NCBI RefSeq assembly: GCF_900110495.1
Contig: NZ_FODX01000001.1
Location: 1,302,001-1,366,000 of the forward strand
DNA: 64,000 nt
Reading direction: 5' to 3'
DNA from: Nitrosovibrio sp. Nv6
GTDB lineage: Bacteria; Pseudomonadota; Gammaproteobacteria; Burkholderiales; Nitrosomonadaceae
Made by a program: the position numbers and the translations under genes. This document shows, piece after piece, positions 1 to 8,981 of this stretch. The notes beneath the pieces were generated by a model. The model searched no databases. It was not told where the DNA came from and saw nothing but the letters and a program-made list of their open reading frames with translations. Within the stretch, counting starts at the first letter, position 1. Every line of letters starts with the position of its first letter.

Positions 1-400
1 GCGATCCAGCCACTATGGGCGTGTACTGCTGCGTTCATGGCATGTCGCTAAATACGGTGGGCAAAGAAAGGATCCGAAACAAAGCTTGACTGAACAATCA
101 AGAGGACAATAGTCTGGCGAAGCAGCGAGGCTTCCTGCCTCATCTACCGTAAGAAAGGAGTGACCAGACCGCCAGGAACGCAATGGATGTCAGGTCTGGT
201 CACGCGTGAACCCTAACGGTTGCTTCCATTGCATCGATATGCTGGAACCGGCCCTCCCAATTGACCTTCCGCTGGCAAGCAACGCCACTCCTGCCAAATT
301 CTTCCCGGTAGAAAGGAATGGAGATGTCGCCCGACGCAAGGGGAAAACCCTTGAACGCGCTTCCATCGACAATGGTCTCTGCCGGTAATCTCGGGCTCGT
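1..400. other. Intergenic stretch at left edge
   Basis: No open frame here looks like a protein. The only structure I can support is the inverted repeat at 160-203. The upstream neighbour is outside the window. Confidence 0.5.
160..203 (-). terminator. Inverted repeat, possible terminator of the ovoA-ovoB unit
   Basis: GTGACCAGACC at 160-170 is perfectly complementary to GGTCTGGTCAC at 193-203, with a 22-base loop. Read on the minus strand the stem is followed by a pyrimidine-rich tail (TCCTTTCTT). This resembles a rho-independent terminator about 200 bp after the stop of the lyase gene. The U-run is imperfect, so an operator or chance palindrome is possible. Confidence 0.35.
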
Positions 401-1624
401 TCAGAAGTTTGTTGGGCCGTGCTCGTTTCCATGCTTCGCCCGATATACTGCTTTTCTGATATTTTCGAGGGCCGTTTCAACGACGTGGCGCGGCGCACCA
501 ATATTCATGCGCATGAAGCCGCTTCCCGCCGCCCCGAACAGAGTACCTGGGCTCATGCCCACACCCGCTTCATGCACGAAGAAATGCCTTAGTTGCATGT
601 CATTTATCCGTAACAAGGTCATGAGCGTATGACAATCAAGCCAGAGCAGATACGTACCCTCCGGTTTGATGAGATGAATTTCCGGAAGATGCGCTGCAAG
701 ATACTCCGCCACAACATCATGGGTTTTCTGCAGATAAACCTGCAGCGCATCCAGCCAGGCCTCGCCTTCCCGATAGGCGGCCTCGAAAGCGACGATACTG
801 AAAGGATTGGATGCACTGACGTGCATCATATCGAATGTCTGGCCAAGCTTTTCCCGATACTCGGGATTAGGGACGATGAGAGCGGAAAGATTCAGCCCTG
901 GAATGTTGAACGTCTTACTGGGCGCAACAGCGGTTACGACGCTAGCCCTGTTTCCGGCCGATGCTTCCGCGAGCATCGACAGCACATGATGCTGGTTTCC
1001 AGGATAGAGCAGATCTGCGTGGATCTCATCCGAAAATATCGCCAGGCCGTATTTCTCGGCAATTTGCAGGATTCGTTTCAGTTCCTGTTTGCTCCATACC
1101 CTGCCGACAGGGTTATGGGGGGAGCATAGCAATAACAGACGAGCTCCTTCCGCACATCGCTCCAGATGATCATAATCGATGTCATAGCGACTGTTCCTCA
1201 GGCGCAGCGGATTATGCACCAGTTGTCTGCCGGTACTGGTGACAGCCGAAAAAAAGGGGAAATACACGGGGGGTTGCACAATGACAGCTTCGCCCGGCTC
1301 GGCGAATGTCATGACAGCCGCGTGTAGCGACGGCACCACCCCAGGACACATCATGATCCAATCCCGGCGTATGTCCCAACCGTGACGCCGCTTCAACCAG
1401 GCTATCAACGCTTCATACAGGCTATCCGGATAGACGGTATAGCCATATACAGGATGGGCGGCTCGCTGTGACAATGCCTGAATCACCGCTGGCGGTGCGG
1501 CAAAATCCATATCCGCTACCCATAGCGGAATAACCCCTGGCTCGCCGAACATGCTTTGGCGCGCATCATATTTCAGGCTGGCGGTGTGGGTGCGACTGAT
1601 TTCCCTGTCAAAGTCATGGTTCAA
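401..1624 (-). CDS. PatB/MalY-type PLP-dependent C-S lyase, candidate ovothiol sulfoxide lyase (OvoB)
   Basis: Fold-type I aminotransferase-like enzyme of the PatB/MalY (cystathionine beta-lyase) family, 407 aa, full length. Visible family landmarks are WVADMDF near residue 35, the cofactor loop CSPHNPVGR near 167, SDEIHADL near 198 (Asp contacting the pyridine nitrogen) and the Schiff-base lysine in APSKTFN (Lys237). The start appears to be TTG at 1624. No ATG fits, and starting at TTG gives the N-terminus usual for the family. The gene begins 15 bp after the stop of ovoA on the same strand. Ovothiol synthesis needs a PLP C-S lyase (OvoB) to cleave the 5-histidylcysteine sulfoxide made by OvoA, so the position makes this the obvious candidate. 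The family also includes plain cystathionine beta-lyases, so the substrate is an inference. Confidence 0.85.
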   Translation of the reverse strand: MNHDFDREISRTHTASLKYDARQSMFGEPGVIPLWVADMDFAAPPAVIQALSQRAAHPVYGYTVYPDSLYEALIAWLKRRHGWDIRRDWIMMCPGVVPSLHAAVMTFAEPGEAVIVQPPVYFPFFSAVTSTGRQLVHNPLRLRNSRYDIDYDHLERCAEGARLLLLCSPHNPVGRVWSKQELKRILQIAEKYGLAIFSDEIHADLLYPGNQHHVLSMLAEASAGNRASVVTAVAPSKTFNIPGLNLSALIVPNPEYREKLGQTFDMMHVSASNPFSIVAFEAAYREGEAWLDALQVYLQKTHDVVAEYLAAHLPEIHLIKPEGTYLLWLDCHTLMTLLRINDMQLRHFFVHEAGVGMSPGTLFGAAGSGFMRMNIGAPRHVVETALENIRKAVYRAKHGNEHGPTNF

Positions 1625-1639
1625 AACCTGGCCCCGCGC

Positions 1640-3820
1640 TCAAGCCGCTCTTTCCCAGATCGTCACTTCCGAGAGCGTATGCTGGAATTTCCGTCGGGTT
1701 TCCCGGATAACGAACGGCACTTCCGTGGGACCCTGGATCAGATTGAAATGGCTGCCCAGGATCTCTTTCAGACCATCGAGCGTGCCAAAGCTCTCGCCAT
1801 CGCGCTTGAATCCACCCACCCAGGCGTCCCGCTTGGTATGTTCCTCCAGCCAGGTATAAGGCGAAGCGATCAACAAAAGGCCACCGGGGTTGAGCCGCGT
1901 ATGAATAGCTGTGAGTAGTTTGGCTGGATCATAAAGACGGTCGATGAGGTTGGCGGCAAGGATGAGGTCATAACCGGTAAACAGAGGCTTGAGATTGCAG
2001 GCGTCACCCTGATAAAACGTTACCTTATGCTTGACCGTATCCAGGCCTAGCCCGGACAGCGTCCGCTCTCTGTAAAAAACGAGATCACCCTCATCCGTTA
2101 ACGTGTAGCGCAGCGCTCCCTGCTCGGCAAGCTGGACGCCCTGCCCGATGAAGCGCGCAGAGAAATCGATTCCGGTCACATGATCGAAATGCCGTGCCAG
2201 CTCGAAAGTCGCACGCCCCGAGGCGCAGCCGAGGTCAAGGGCGCTGTGCGCGGGTCTTCCGCCCATCGCGGCAATAGCCAACTCAGCCAGCGCCTTCGGG
2301 AAGTTCGGCACATTGAAATAGATATCACCATAATGGAATTCGGCATACTCCGAGAGCGATTTGTCCGTTTCATAGTGGGAACCATGCTGAACGGCGGGAG
2401 CAGCCGCAACCACATAGCGAAACCCGGCATGCTGAAAGAAATGACGCCGGAATGCATAGCGCGCGCTCCTCATCGACTCATTGCCGCATGAAATCCAGGA
2501 CCCCCCCTTCATGAGATTATGGCGACCATCGAAGGTTGGCGTGGTAAAGTCATCATAATGCGGATGAATTTCAAAACCGTCAAAAGGATAGATCGGCGTT
2601 TCGGTCCACTGCCACACATTGCCGACGACATCGTAGAAATCCCCATGAGGAAATTCATTGACCGGATGGCTGGAGGCAAAATGGTCAAGATGGATATTCG
2701 CTGCCGCTGGTTCGAGATGCGGGACCTCGGATAACCCGGCCACATCATACAGCCGATACCACTCGTCTTCCGTCGGCAATCTGTATGGTTGGCCGCTCAC
2801 CGTGGCTTTCCAGTTGCAGAAGGCCTTGGCTTCGTGATAATTCACCTCGACCGGCCAATCCCAGGGCATGGGTATTTCTTTGGTCATTAATCGCAATCGC
2901 CACTCAGCACCTTGTCGAACCCAGAAGGTGGGGTGTTCCGCCCGGGCATGGCGCTGCCATGCGCATCCTTCCTCTTCCCATAACGTTTCTGTGCCATAAC
3001 CGTTTGCCTCGACAAAAGCGAGAAACTCCTGGTTGCTTACCAGGGATTTGCCGGCCTGAAAGGCCCCAACTTCGGCGATATGAGCGCCGTATTCATTGTC
3101 CCATCCATAAACGGGATCAGTTTTATCCTTACCCAGATGCACGACGCCATCGGGTACATCGATCAGCTGATTTTCCGGTGCCGGTCCGGATTTACGATAA
3201 GGTTCCCATGCGGGATGAGGAATGACATATTCCAGCGCGTGTTGCCGGATGAGGACGGATGACGTTTCAAGATGGATGCGCTCATGCTCGATACCCATCA
3301 AGATAGTCCACCAGGGACTATCCCAGCCAATCGGCAAAGTGAGCGGTATTTCCTCGATAATCCGGTCAACAATATCGCGTACTTTATTGCGGTAGGCCCG
3401 CACCTCTGCAACGGAAGGCCAGTCGTAATGGGTGGTATTCAGGTCATCCCAGCTCATTTCATCAACGCCCACGGCGAACATGGATTCCATTTTCGGGTTG
3501 ATTCGTTCAGTAATCAGCCCCGCCAGCAGCAGTTTGTTCGTAAAGAAAGTCGACGTGTGCCCCAGGTAGAAAATCAGCGGGTGACGCAACGGGATCGGCT
3601 TTTTGAAGTAGGCTTCATCGCTGCGCAATGTCTCGAAGAGCTGTTCGTAGCGGTCAAGCGTGGCATGAAAATATTCGCGTATCTCCTCACGCTTTGCAGC
3701 CACATTATCGCCATCAAGAATAGGACTTCTTGGGAAAAGTTGCTTGGGCATCACGCGTAACCTGGGATTTTCAGAAGCGAACTGGACGGGCGTTATAGTT
3801 TTTCGTGCATTCAAAGTCAT
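1640..3820 (-). CDS. ovoA: OvoA: 5-histidylcysteine sulfoxide synthase fused to 4-mercaptohistidine N1-methyltransferase
   Basis: First and last enzyme of ovothiol A synthesis in one chain, about 726 aa. An N-terminal DinB-like domain carries the iron-binding HX3HXE motif (HERIHLE, His179, His183, Glu185). A formylglycine-generating-enzyme/EgtB-like domain occupies roughly residues 225-470, with sequence such as LPTEDEWYRLYD and GNVWQWTETP. The C-terminal third is a SAM methyltransferase with motif LDLGCASGRATFELA. This three-domain order is diagnostic for OvoA and separates it from EgtB, which lacks the methyltransferase. I place the start at ATG 3820, six bases after GAGG; the frame is open to 3826. 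It is followed directly by a PLP lyase gene. Ovothiols are redox-active thiohistidines; a protective role in this organism is an inference. Confidence 0.93.
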   Translation of the reverse strand: MTLNARKTITPVQFASENPRLRVMPKQLFPRSPILDGDNVAAKREEIREYFHATLDRYEQLFETLRSDEAYFKKPIPLRHPLIFYLGHTSTFFTNKLLLAGLITERINPKMESMFAVGVDEMSWDDLNTTHYDWPSVAEVRAYRNKVRDIVDRIIEEIPLTLPIGWDSPWWTILMGIEHERIHLETSSVLIRQHALEYVIPHPAWEPYRKSGPAPENQLIDVPDGVVHLGKDKTDPVYGWDNEYGAHIAEVGAFQAGKSLVSNQEFLAFVEANGYGTETLWEEEGCAWQRHARAEHPTFWVRQGAEWRLRLMTKEIPMPWDWPVEVNYHEAKAFCNWKATVSGQPYRLPTEDEWYRLYDVAGLSEVPHLEPAAANIHLDHFASSHPVNEFPHGDFYDVVGNVWQWTETPIYPFDGFEIHPHYDDFTTPTFDGRHNLMKGGSWISCGNESMRSARYAFRRHFFQHAGFRYVVAAAPAVQHGSHYETDKSLSEYAEFHYGDIYFNVPNFPKALAELAIAAMGGRPAHSALDLGCASGRATFELARHFDHVTGIDFSARFIGQGVQLAEQGALRYTLTDEGDLVFYRERTLSGLGLDTVKHKVTFYQGDACNLKPLFTGYDLILAANLIDRLYDPAKLLTAIHTRLNPGGLLLIASPYTWLEEHTKRDAWVGGFKRDGESFGTLDGLKEILGSHFNLIQGPTEVPFVIRETRRKFQHTLSEVTIWERAA

Positions 3821-4304
3821 ATTCAACCTCGGTATGAATTGCCTCTATAAAAATAAACGAAGTTTACACCTGGATATGCCGTTGCCTGAATCCAACTGAA
3901 CCCAACTGGACGAAAACAGTACGCCCGAGCCAGCGTTTAACTGTGCTTAACCGACGGGTAACGCGCCAAAACGATGTAGTAGATCAGATAAGTCGATGGA
4001 ACGAGCGCTACTTTCGCATTCGATTGCAATGAAGGGAGCGAGTTCCTTTCAATTCCAGAGATCGGGTTTGTGGTGAAGTTTATCGTACCTGACAGTACAA
4101 TTCATTAGTCCACATGAATCTCTGTTCAAATTTGATGCAATGGCATTTCTACTACATAAGTAGAGCATAAGGCACGATGCAGACGCAAGAGAGTAACACG
4201 CAAACAGGTAAAAATGAATGCGCCCAGCGATTCCAGCCTTCACCATACCCATAACAATATCCCTGCTGGTATTGCTCATCGAATTTTTTAAGGATACCTT
4301 GACA
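3821..4304. other. Divergent intergenic region between ovoA and the DUF3047 gene
   Basis: About 480 bp that must hold the promoters of two divergent genes. I see no convincing -35/-10 pair, no RNA gene and no conserved protein frame. Confidence 0.4.
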
Positions 4305-4988
4305 ATGCCGAAATTGCTGCGTTTGGCCGGGCTAATATGCTCTTCGATAATGGTCTGTTCAATAGCGCTCTCACTCTATTGGCCTTCGCTGTCATGGGCG
4401 GGGGATAAACGTGTCGTCATCGCCCGCTTTTCACACAGCGACCTGAGCGACTGGCAATCCAAAACATTTACAGGCGTCACCCGCTACGCCCTGGCGGACG
4501 AAAACGGGCAAACCGTCTTGCGCGCGGATAGCAGCGGCGGCGCATCGGGACTTTATCGCGAGGTAAGGATCAACCTCGATAAAACGCCTGTCCTCAACTG
4601 GACATGGCGAATAGGCAACATCCTGAGCGGAGGCGACGAGCGCACTCGCGCCGGTGATGATTATCCTGCAAGGGTCTATGTAATCTTTTCTGGTGGGCCG
4701 ATGTTCTGGCGCACGCGTGCCATCAACTACGTGTGGTCAAACAAGCAACCGTCCGGTAGCAGTTGGCCTAACGCTTATACCGGTAATGCGCGTATGCTCG
4801 CGGTAGAATCCGGCGCTGACCGGGTTGGCCAATGGGTAGAAGAACGTCGCGACGTGCGTGCCGACTACCGGCGCGTTTTCGGTGAAGAACCCGGCCGCGT
4901 CGATGCGGTGGCGATCATGACCGATACGGACAATACAGGCACAACTGCAACTGCGTGGTACGGAGATATCTGGTTCAGCGCAGAGTAG
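4305..4988 (+). CDS. DUF3047 family exported protein
   Basis: About 227 aa. The start at ATG 4305 lies shortly after AAGGA at 4290-4294, and the frame is open further upstream. The N-terminus MPKLLRLAGLICSSIMVCS continues into a hydrophobic segment ending near SLSWAGD, consistent with a signal peptide or anchor. The mature part has the DUF3047 pattern: alternating beta-type stretches, LNWTWRI, the DDYPARVYVIF block, and a C-terminal VAIMTDTDNTG..WYGDI block. The family is widespread in proteobacteria and has no established function; a periplasmic location is inferred. It is a single gene with no obvious operon partner. Confidence 0.8.
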   Translation: MPKLLRLAGLICSSIMVCSIALSLYWPSLSWAGDKRVVIARFSHSDLSDWQSKTFTGVTRYALADENGQTVLRADSSGGASGLYREVRINLDKTPVLNWTWRIGNILSGGDERTRAGDDYPARVYVIFSGGPMFWRTRAINYVWSNKQPSGSSWPNAYTGNARMLAVESGADRVGQWVEERRDVRADYRRVFGEEPGRVDAVAIMTDTDNTGTTATAWYGDIWFSAE

Positions 4989-5395
4989 GCAAAGTGTGCC
5001 AGGGAAAGGACGCGTTGGCTTCCTGTTTTAGCAACCCGGAGGTAAACGCGGATGGAGAGAAACACAACCCTGATCAACCCCCTGTCGAGTTGCAAAGCCG
5101 GAATCAATTGACGGAAATGGTATTTAAAAATTCGCTTGAAAGACAACGCGCTCGTATTTCGAGAACCTTTAAACCATATGCTGATCGCGTAAAGGTTGCG
5201 GCATGCACATTTTTCCCGGAGAACTGCAACCAGCGCTGAATGCCATCTGAAAATTTGTACTTTTTGAATGGTACCCGAATCATCCTCTACAATAATTGTC
5301 TTAAAGTACGTGTTTTTATTCCGGATTCAACTATGCTTGTAGCGTAGTTTCGTAAGTGCCATGGCATCGTATTTCATTAATGAAGGGGAAAACAC
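4989..5395. other. Intergenic region upstream of slp
   Basis: No protein frame that I trust. It contains the candidate slp promoter at 5264-5293 and otherwise nothing recognisable. Confidence 0.4.
5264..5293 (+). promoter_or_regulatory. Candidate sigma70-type promoter of the slp gene
   Basis: TTGAAT at 5264-5269 and TACAAT at 5288-5293 are separated by 18 bases and lie about 100 bp before the slp start. This is a sequence match only. Confidence 0.35.
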
Positions 5396-5941
5396 ATGAG
5401 ACTTTATTCATTATTGGTTTGTTTGTCATTGAGCGCATGCGCCGGGTTGCCCGCAGCGGTCAAGGATGTGCCTGTTGCGGATATTACTTACAGCCAGGCG
5501 AGCCAGAATCCGGATAGTTACAAGGACACCTCTGTCCGATGGGGCGGGGTGATTATCGAAGTAGAGAATGAGGAAAACTTCACGCTCGTGCAAGTCTTGT
5601 CTTATCCCCTCAATTACTCCGGCCGCCCTCAAGTGAACAAGCCGAGCGAGGGACGTTTTGTTATCAAGAGCTCCCAGTTTCTTGACCCCGCCGTTTATGC
5701 GAAGGACAGGGAAATCACCGTGGCGGGAACACTTGAAGGCGACATCCAGCGCATGATAGGAAAAAAAGCCGTGCAACTGCCATTACTGTCTTCCAAGGCC
5801 ATTTATTTGTGGCCCGTTTACCAGGCTTATCCTTATGGCTATGGGTATGGAGGCTATGGCTATGGCTTTAGCCCGTATTTCGGATACGGATACTATGGCA
5901 GCCCATTTTATTGGGGAGGATATTACCGGCCATACTGGTAA
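5396..5941 (+). CDS. slp: Slp-family outer-membrane lipoprotein with Tyr/Gly-rich tail
   Basis: 181-aa lipoprotein. A short signal sequence ends in the lipobox LSAC (Cys15), and Gly at +2 after the following Ala gives no strong inner-membrane retention signal. The body matches the Slp (starvation-inducible lipoprotein) family: a VADITYSQASQNPDSY-like start, VRWGGVI, NYSGRPQ, and a repeated G..I..F block. The last 40 residues are a low-complexity Tyr/Gly/Pro tail (repeated YGYG and GGYG), unusual for the short enterobacterial Slp. A good terminator follows at 6024. It is probably monocistronic and its function is unknown beyond an envelope role. Confidence 0.85.
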   Translation: MRLYSLLVCLSLSACAGLPAAVKDVPVADITYSQASQNPDSYKDTSVRWGGVIIEVENEENFTLVQVLSYPLNYSGRPQVNKPSEGRFVIKSSQFLDPAVYAKDREITVAGTLEGDIQRMIGKKAVQLPLLSSKAIYLWPVYQAYPYGYGYGGYGYGFSPYFGYGYYGSPFYWGGYYRPYW

Positions 5942-6023
5942 GAAATGAGCATAACGTCCCATTCTAAATGACCAACTGGCAACGGGGATAATTTCCCCAT
6001 CTTTGTCTCCACATACGTAACGG

Positions 6024-6053
6024 CGGCATTCGACCCCGGATGCCGTTTTTTTT
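6024..6053 (+). terminator. Rho-independent terminator after slp
   Basis: Stem CGGCAT (6024-6029) pairs with ATGCCG (6040-6045), with a 10-base loop, followed by eight Ts at 6046-6053. Confidence 0.75.
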
Positions 6054-6116
6054 GCTTTTCTGTCCCCTTCGGATCCGGAAACAGAACCCCTGGCAACAGA
6101 ACTCCTGGCTCCAGTG

Positions 6117-7409
6117 ATGCGCAAACTTCTGCTTGTTTTTTCAATAGGCTTGTTGTTCATTGTCCCGCTGGCGCTAATAACCGCACTGGCGCTGGCCCTT
6201 GAAGATCATCCCCGTATTGACCGTCAGGTTATTCTTACGCCTGAGCACATTGGCCGGGCGAAGCAGATTGTCGATGCCCATCGCTATTGGATACACCCCG
6301 GTATGCTCGTTGCCGCCAGAGTAACGCCCGCGGACGCCGATCTGGCCGCCAATTACCTGGCGAACCGTCTTGGGAAAGGTAGCGCGCAGATTACCTTCGC
6401 CGATCGCAATGCCATTATCCGGCTGAGCCTTCCAACGTCTGCAGCGCCATTTTTTGGCCGCTATCTGAATCTGGAAGCTTCCCTGGCCGAGACAGAGGGT
6501 CTACCACAGCTCAGTTCAATGCAAATTGGAAAACTTCCGCTGCCCGATATGCTTACGGACATACTCGTGCTTCAACTCGTGCATTGGTTACGGCGAAGCC
6601 CGGAATATCGAGCTGGGCTTGATGCGGTCAAGCGGGTGAAAGTCTCACGGAATCAATTGAGCATTGTTTATCGTTGGGCGGATGGTTTTTCTCATGAAAT
6701 GAGGGCATCAATCATCGGCGAACGGGAGCGCAAGAGTTTGCTTCGCTATCAGACGCTCCTTGTCGCGAACAGCAAACAGAATAAAGCGGTGTCTCTGACG
6801 GAAGTCCTGTCGCCGTTAATGCGCGCGGCAGCGAATCATTTGCCAAATGGCGATGCATTAGCGGAAAACCGGGCAGTAATTCTAGTCGCGACATTTCACG
6901 TGCTCGGGGTTTCCCTGGAGGGGATTCTTCCGGCGATGGCAAAAACCTGGCCCCGCCCAGCGCCTCAGGAGATTACGGTTGATGGACGCAGTGATCTTGC
7001 AAAGCATTTCATGGTATCAGCCGCAATTGCTGCCTATGCCGATACCGCACTATCCGATGCGATCGGTTTGTATAAGGAGATAGAGGATTCCCGCCATGGC
7101 AGCGGTTTCTCGTTCAATGACATTGCTGCTGATCGTGCGGGCACGAAATTTGGTGAAAAGGCCGTGGCAAGCAACACCTCGGCAAGAGAACTTCAGCAAC
7201 TGTTCGTGTCAGGACTTGAGGACGCGGATTTGATGCCGGCTTGGTCGGACCTGCCCGAATTCATGTCGGAGGTCGAATTCAAACAACGCTTCGGCGGAAT
7301 TGATGCGCCAGCCTACCGGGGGATGATGGAAAAGATCGAGCAGCGGGTCGCCGCTTTGCCCGTATTACAATACAGCAACTCGCCGGATATTGCCGTCCAG
7401 CTGGAGTAG
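6117..7409 (+). CDS. Exported or membrane-anchored protein of unknown function
   Basis: 430 aa from ATG 6117; a GTG at 6114 is the alternative start. The N-terminus has one strong hydrophobic segment (LLLVFSIGLLFIVPLALI), a signal anchor or signal peptide. The rest is soluble and mixed alpha/beta, with no cysteine pairs, nucleotide-binding loop or metal motif that I recognise. I cannot place it in a named family. It stands alone between a terminator and a minus-strand gene. Base composition and codon use look like the surrounding core genes, so I read it as a real chromosomal gene. There is no strong ribosome-binding site before either start. Confidence 0.7.
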   Translation: MRKLLLVFSIGLLFIVPLALITALALALEDHPRIDRQVILTPEHIGRAKQIVDAHRYWIHPGMLVAARVTPADADLAANYLANRLGKGSAQITFADRNAIIRLSLPTSAAPFFGRYLNLEASLAETEGLPQLSSMQIGKLPLPDMLTDILVLQLVHWLRRSPEYRAGLDAVKRVKVSRNQLSIVYRWADGFSHEMRASIIGERERKSLLRYQTLLVANSKQNKAVSLTEVLSPLMRAAANHLPNGDALAENRAVILVATFHVLGVSLEGILPAMAKTWPRPAPQEITVDGRSDLAKHFMVSAAIAAYADTALSDAIGLYKEIEDSRHGSGFSFNDIAADRAGTKFGEKAVASNTSARELQQLFVSGLEDADLMPAWSDLPEFMSEVEFKQRFGGIDAPAYRGMMEKIEQRVAALPVLQYSNSPDIAVQLE

Positions 7410-7549
7410 GGCTGCAAGGTAATGACCAAATATCAATAGGGCGACAAAACAAAAATTATCGCAAGAACCATGCACCAGGGAGAAAAACATGGTGAGGAAT
7501 CTCGTATTCCTGGAGGTGTCGCCCCTCGTCCCAATCACGTGTTAGCCTC

Positions 7550-7936
7550 TTACAGCCTATTGAGAAAGTTCGAGATGGTCGGCCATGTCCACGGCTCGAT
7601 ATCACGCTGACCCACGGGATCAGGCAGTTTGGAGGGTAGTTTTTCGTCATTTCCATGAATGAGCAGCACGGGCACCCTGCCTTCATAGGCACAGATCAAT
7701 TCCCATAGCTGACCGCTTGCCCGAATGATATTGGCTGTAACGAGAGCAATCACGCCGTCGCACTCAGTCACTTTTGCCCGGCACTCTTCCTTCCAGGCAG
7801 GCTCCCATGACTGCTTCACCGGCATATCCACAAAAGAAAACTTTGTTTGCTCCTTGTTCAATTGCTCAAGAAGCCGATCATGCGACTTGATATCCCTGAG
7901 CGCAAAGCTGATAAAGACTTTATTCGTTGAAGCCAT
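7550..7936 (-). CDS. Orphan TIR-like (ThsB/DUF1863-type) domain protein
   Basis: 128 aa, a single domain. KVFISFALRDIKSHDRLLEQL at the N-terminus, followed by a beta strand with FSFVDMP, a Trp-rich helix and CDGVIALVTANI, is the order seen in TIR-like domains of the DUF1863/ThsB type. GGGAGG seven bases before the ATG supports the start. Known ThsB proteins make cyclic-ADP-ribose signals that activate ThsA in Thoeris phage defence. No ThsA-like SIR2/SLOG gene is nearby: neighbours are an unknown exported protein and a RidA protein. The catalytic glutamate cannot be assigned with certainty. The domain call is fair; a defence role is speculative. Confidence 0.65.
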   Translation of the reverse strand: MASTNKVFISFALRDIKSHDRLLEQLNKEQTKFSFVDMPVKQSWEPAWKEECRAKVTECDGVIALVTANIIRASGQLWELICAYEGRVPVLLIHGNDEKLPSKLPDPVGQRDIEPWTWPTISNFLNRL

Positions 7937-8028
7937 TAATTACCTCCCTCAAGTATTATTGTTACCAGCACCCAAATACACCTCGAACTGAGCCCCCATG
8001 ACTCTTTGAACCGACGTTGACCAATATC

Positions 8029-8418
8029 TCAGGCTCCGGAGCCCCGGTGGGCAGTTACCTGAATTTCAATACGCATGCGTGGGTCGGAAAGGCCAGCCGA
8101 GATCATCATTGCCGCTGGTCTGACCTGTCCGAGATATTTGCGCAAGGTAGGCCAGCACTTCGGGAAGTCAGCAGCATCAGGCAATACGTATGTCACCCGG
8201 ACGATATCTCGCATACTCGCTCCCGCTTCGTCCAGGGCTAGCTGAATATTCTTGAAACATTGCTCCGCCTGCTCCATCAGGTCATCGGATATTGTCATCT
8301 TGCCATAGTCGAACCCGGTCGTACCGGAGACGAAAATCCAGTCGCCCTCTACCACGGCCCTCGAATAACCGATCTCCTGCTCGAACGTGGAACCTGAACT
8401 TATCAATTGGCGCGGCAT
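8029..8418 (-). CDS. RidA (YjgF/YER057c/UK114) family protein
   Basis: 129 aa. It has the RidA trimer fold signature: EIGYSRAVVEGDWIFVSGTTG near the N-terminus, Q.A..C..NI..AL.EAGA in the middle and RPAAMMISAGLSDPRMRIEIQVTA at the end. The arginine of the C-terminal R.E block (RIEIQV) corresponds to the residue that binds the substrate carboxylate in active enamine/imine deaminases. AAGGAG lies six bases before the ATG. Such proteins hydrolyse reactive enamines from PLP enzymes. Many RidA paralogues have other or unknown substrates, so I give no symbol. Confidence 0.85.
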   Translation of the reverse strand: MPRQLISSGSTFEQEIGYSRAVVEGDWIFVSGTTGFDYGKMTISDDLMEQAEQCFKNIQLALDEAGASMRDIVRVTYVLPDAADFPKCWPTLRKYLGQVRPAAMMISAGLSDPRMRIEIQVTAHRGSGA

Positions 8419-8531
8419 GAAAACTCCTTGATATGAGTAGCCTGCAAATGCTCAACTATCACACGGCCGGGCTGAACAGCGGATCAAAAAAGACTGCCAT
8501 AGTGCTTTGATATCATAGAGGCCTGAATCCC

Positions 8532-8981
8532 TTAATGGGAAAAACACTGGTTCTTGTCCGATACAACCGTGCAGGCGTATCGCATTTGCTGGACACTTCC
8601 CGCCCGGTTGAAGATGTACTCCGCCCTCAGCGCCTTAAACTGCGCATCAGTGAATGAAATTGCCTGAGCTACATGGCGTTCCTCGTTCCAGAACCTCACC
8701 CTGCAAAAGTCCGGCTCGGATCTGCATATCTTGCTGAGCGCTGCGCCATAAACCGCCTGGTCCATATCCCGCTTGCTATCGATCAGGACCATATGAATAT
8801 AGTTCTTTGAATTTCCAAGCTGAACAGAGCGGACAAGACGCCATCCATCGCCATGGGGCAACGGCTGTGCTTGTGATTGTGGTTGCTGCTCTGACTGCAG
8901 TTCTGGCTGCGACAAGGCGGCAGAGACTGGCAATGACAAGACAAATGCGAAGAGTGTGACACCTACAACTCTCTTGTTCAT
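8532..8981 (-). CDS. Small exported protein of unknown function
   Basis: 149 aa from ATG 8981, chosen because AAGGAG lies just upstream; the open frame runs on to 9050. A classical signal peptide (MNKRVVGVTLFAFVLSLPVSA) is followed by a Gln/Pro/Ser-rich linker and a globular part with four cysteines (CRSEPDFC, then two near the end) that could form disulfides in the periplasm. I do not recognise the family. It shares its orientation with the RidA and TIR-like genes, separated by about 110 bp. Confidence 0.6.
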   Translation of the reverse strand: MNKRVVGVTLFAFVLSLPVSAALSQPELQSEQQPQSQAQPLPHGDGWRLVRSVQLGNSKNYIHMVLIDSKRDMDQAVYGAALSKICRSEPDFCRVRFWNEERHVAQAISFTDAQFKALRAEYIFNRAGSVQQMRYACTVVSDKNQCFSH

